6,208 nt of DNA, from NCBI GenBank assembly GCA_031254675.1, contig JAIRTV010000082.1:1-6208 (forward strand). The letters are read 5' to 3'. Below are positions 5,984 through 6,208 of this stretch, one piece after another (the first letter of the stretch is position 1; each line of letters starts with the position of its first letter). The notes beneath the pieces were generated by a model. It ran no database searches, was not told the origin of the DNA, and worked only from the letters and a program-made list of their open reading frames with translations. A program made the translations under genes and the position numbers. This DNA is from Planctomycetaceae bacterium. GTDB taxonomy: Bacteria; Planctomycetota; Planctomycetia; Pirellulales; Thermoguttaceae.

Positions 5984-6208
5984 CAATATTATTGATATCA
6001 TCGACATCATTGTCCTACTTGTACTGTGTCAATTAATTTATTGAATTGCTCTTTAATTTTTTTTAGAAATAGGTAGAACTGGACTTTTTCAAATTTCATA
6101 ACTAGTTATATCAAAAAGATTTATGATCCAATTTTTCTCAATTTTTGCACATTACAAAACAAAAAATAGACTACCAAAAAGACACGCAAATCAACGTATC
6201 TAAATTAC
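5984..6208. other. AT-rich region without a recognisable gene
   Basis: No coherent reading frame is seen on either strand. Structure noted: a short dyad atcaata-t-tattgat at 5982-5996 next to the ATG of the small gene, an 8-bp palindrome tgatatca at 5993-6000, a perfect 12-bp palindrome ataactagttat at 6098-6109, and T-runs around 6057-6064. It probably holds the 5' region of the small minus-strand gene; no convincing -10 element could be paired with the TTGACA at 6032-6027. Confidence 0.5.

Noticed and set aside
6004..6032. TTGACA (6032-6027, minus strand) as the promoter of the small gene
   Set aside because: The hexamer at 17-bp spacing, TGATGT, is a poor -10 match.
5662..6036. Plus-strand frame of 124 residues
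   Set aside because: Its composition (R-, F- and S-rich, no domain pattern) is that of an antisense shadow. The minus strand over the same bases gives a more protein-like product.
6098..6109. Perfect 12-bp palindrome ataactagttat as an operator
   Set aside because: It stands alone in very AT-rich DNA with no promoter elements or regulator gene nearby, so it is kept only as a note in the region description.

Overview
The window looks like chromosome from a planctomycete of moderately low GC. The best marker is the first gene: a DUF1559 protein with the GFTLVELLVVIAIIGVLIAL prepilin leader followed by the AAREAARR block, a family greatly expanded in Planctomycetota. A short lipoprotein with a carboxypeptidase-regulatory-like (transthyretin-like) fold follows it, a pairing often seen in that phylum. 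No convincing Shine-Dalgarno sequence precedes any of the intact genes whose start is visible, which also fits. The genus cannot be named from this window.

Layout. 1-1107 (+): DUF1559 prepilin-like protein, cut at its 5' end by the window edge. 1108-1287: intergenic stretch with a 101-bp imperfect inverted repeat (gccgcaaag / ctttgcggc ends) resembling a dispersed element. 1288-1728 (+): 146-residue lipoprotein. 1768-4233 (+): 821-residue secreted protein of unknown function, built from beta-propeller-like segments and an internally duplicated C-terminal unit. 4234-4381: convergent intergenic gap with a perfect 10-bp inverted repeat. 4382-5491 (-): secreted sialidase-family (BNR/Asp-box) protein. 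5492-5775: promoter region of the sialidase-family gene plus a cluster of strong palindromes. 5776-5983 (-): a small reading frame broken by a one-base frameshift. 5984-6208: AT-rich, no gene seen.

The three plus-strand genes are all exported or envelope proteins (pseudopilin-like, lipoprotein, secreted propeller) and could form one transcription unit, although the 180-bp gap with its repeat may split it after the first gene. The sialidase-family gene is convergent with them and has its own predicted promoter. No mobile-element genes, CRISPR, tRNA or rRNA were seen. The features most worth a second look are the broken small gene with its palindrome cluster at the right end, and the internal architecture of the 821-residue protein.
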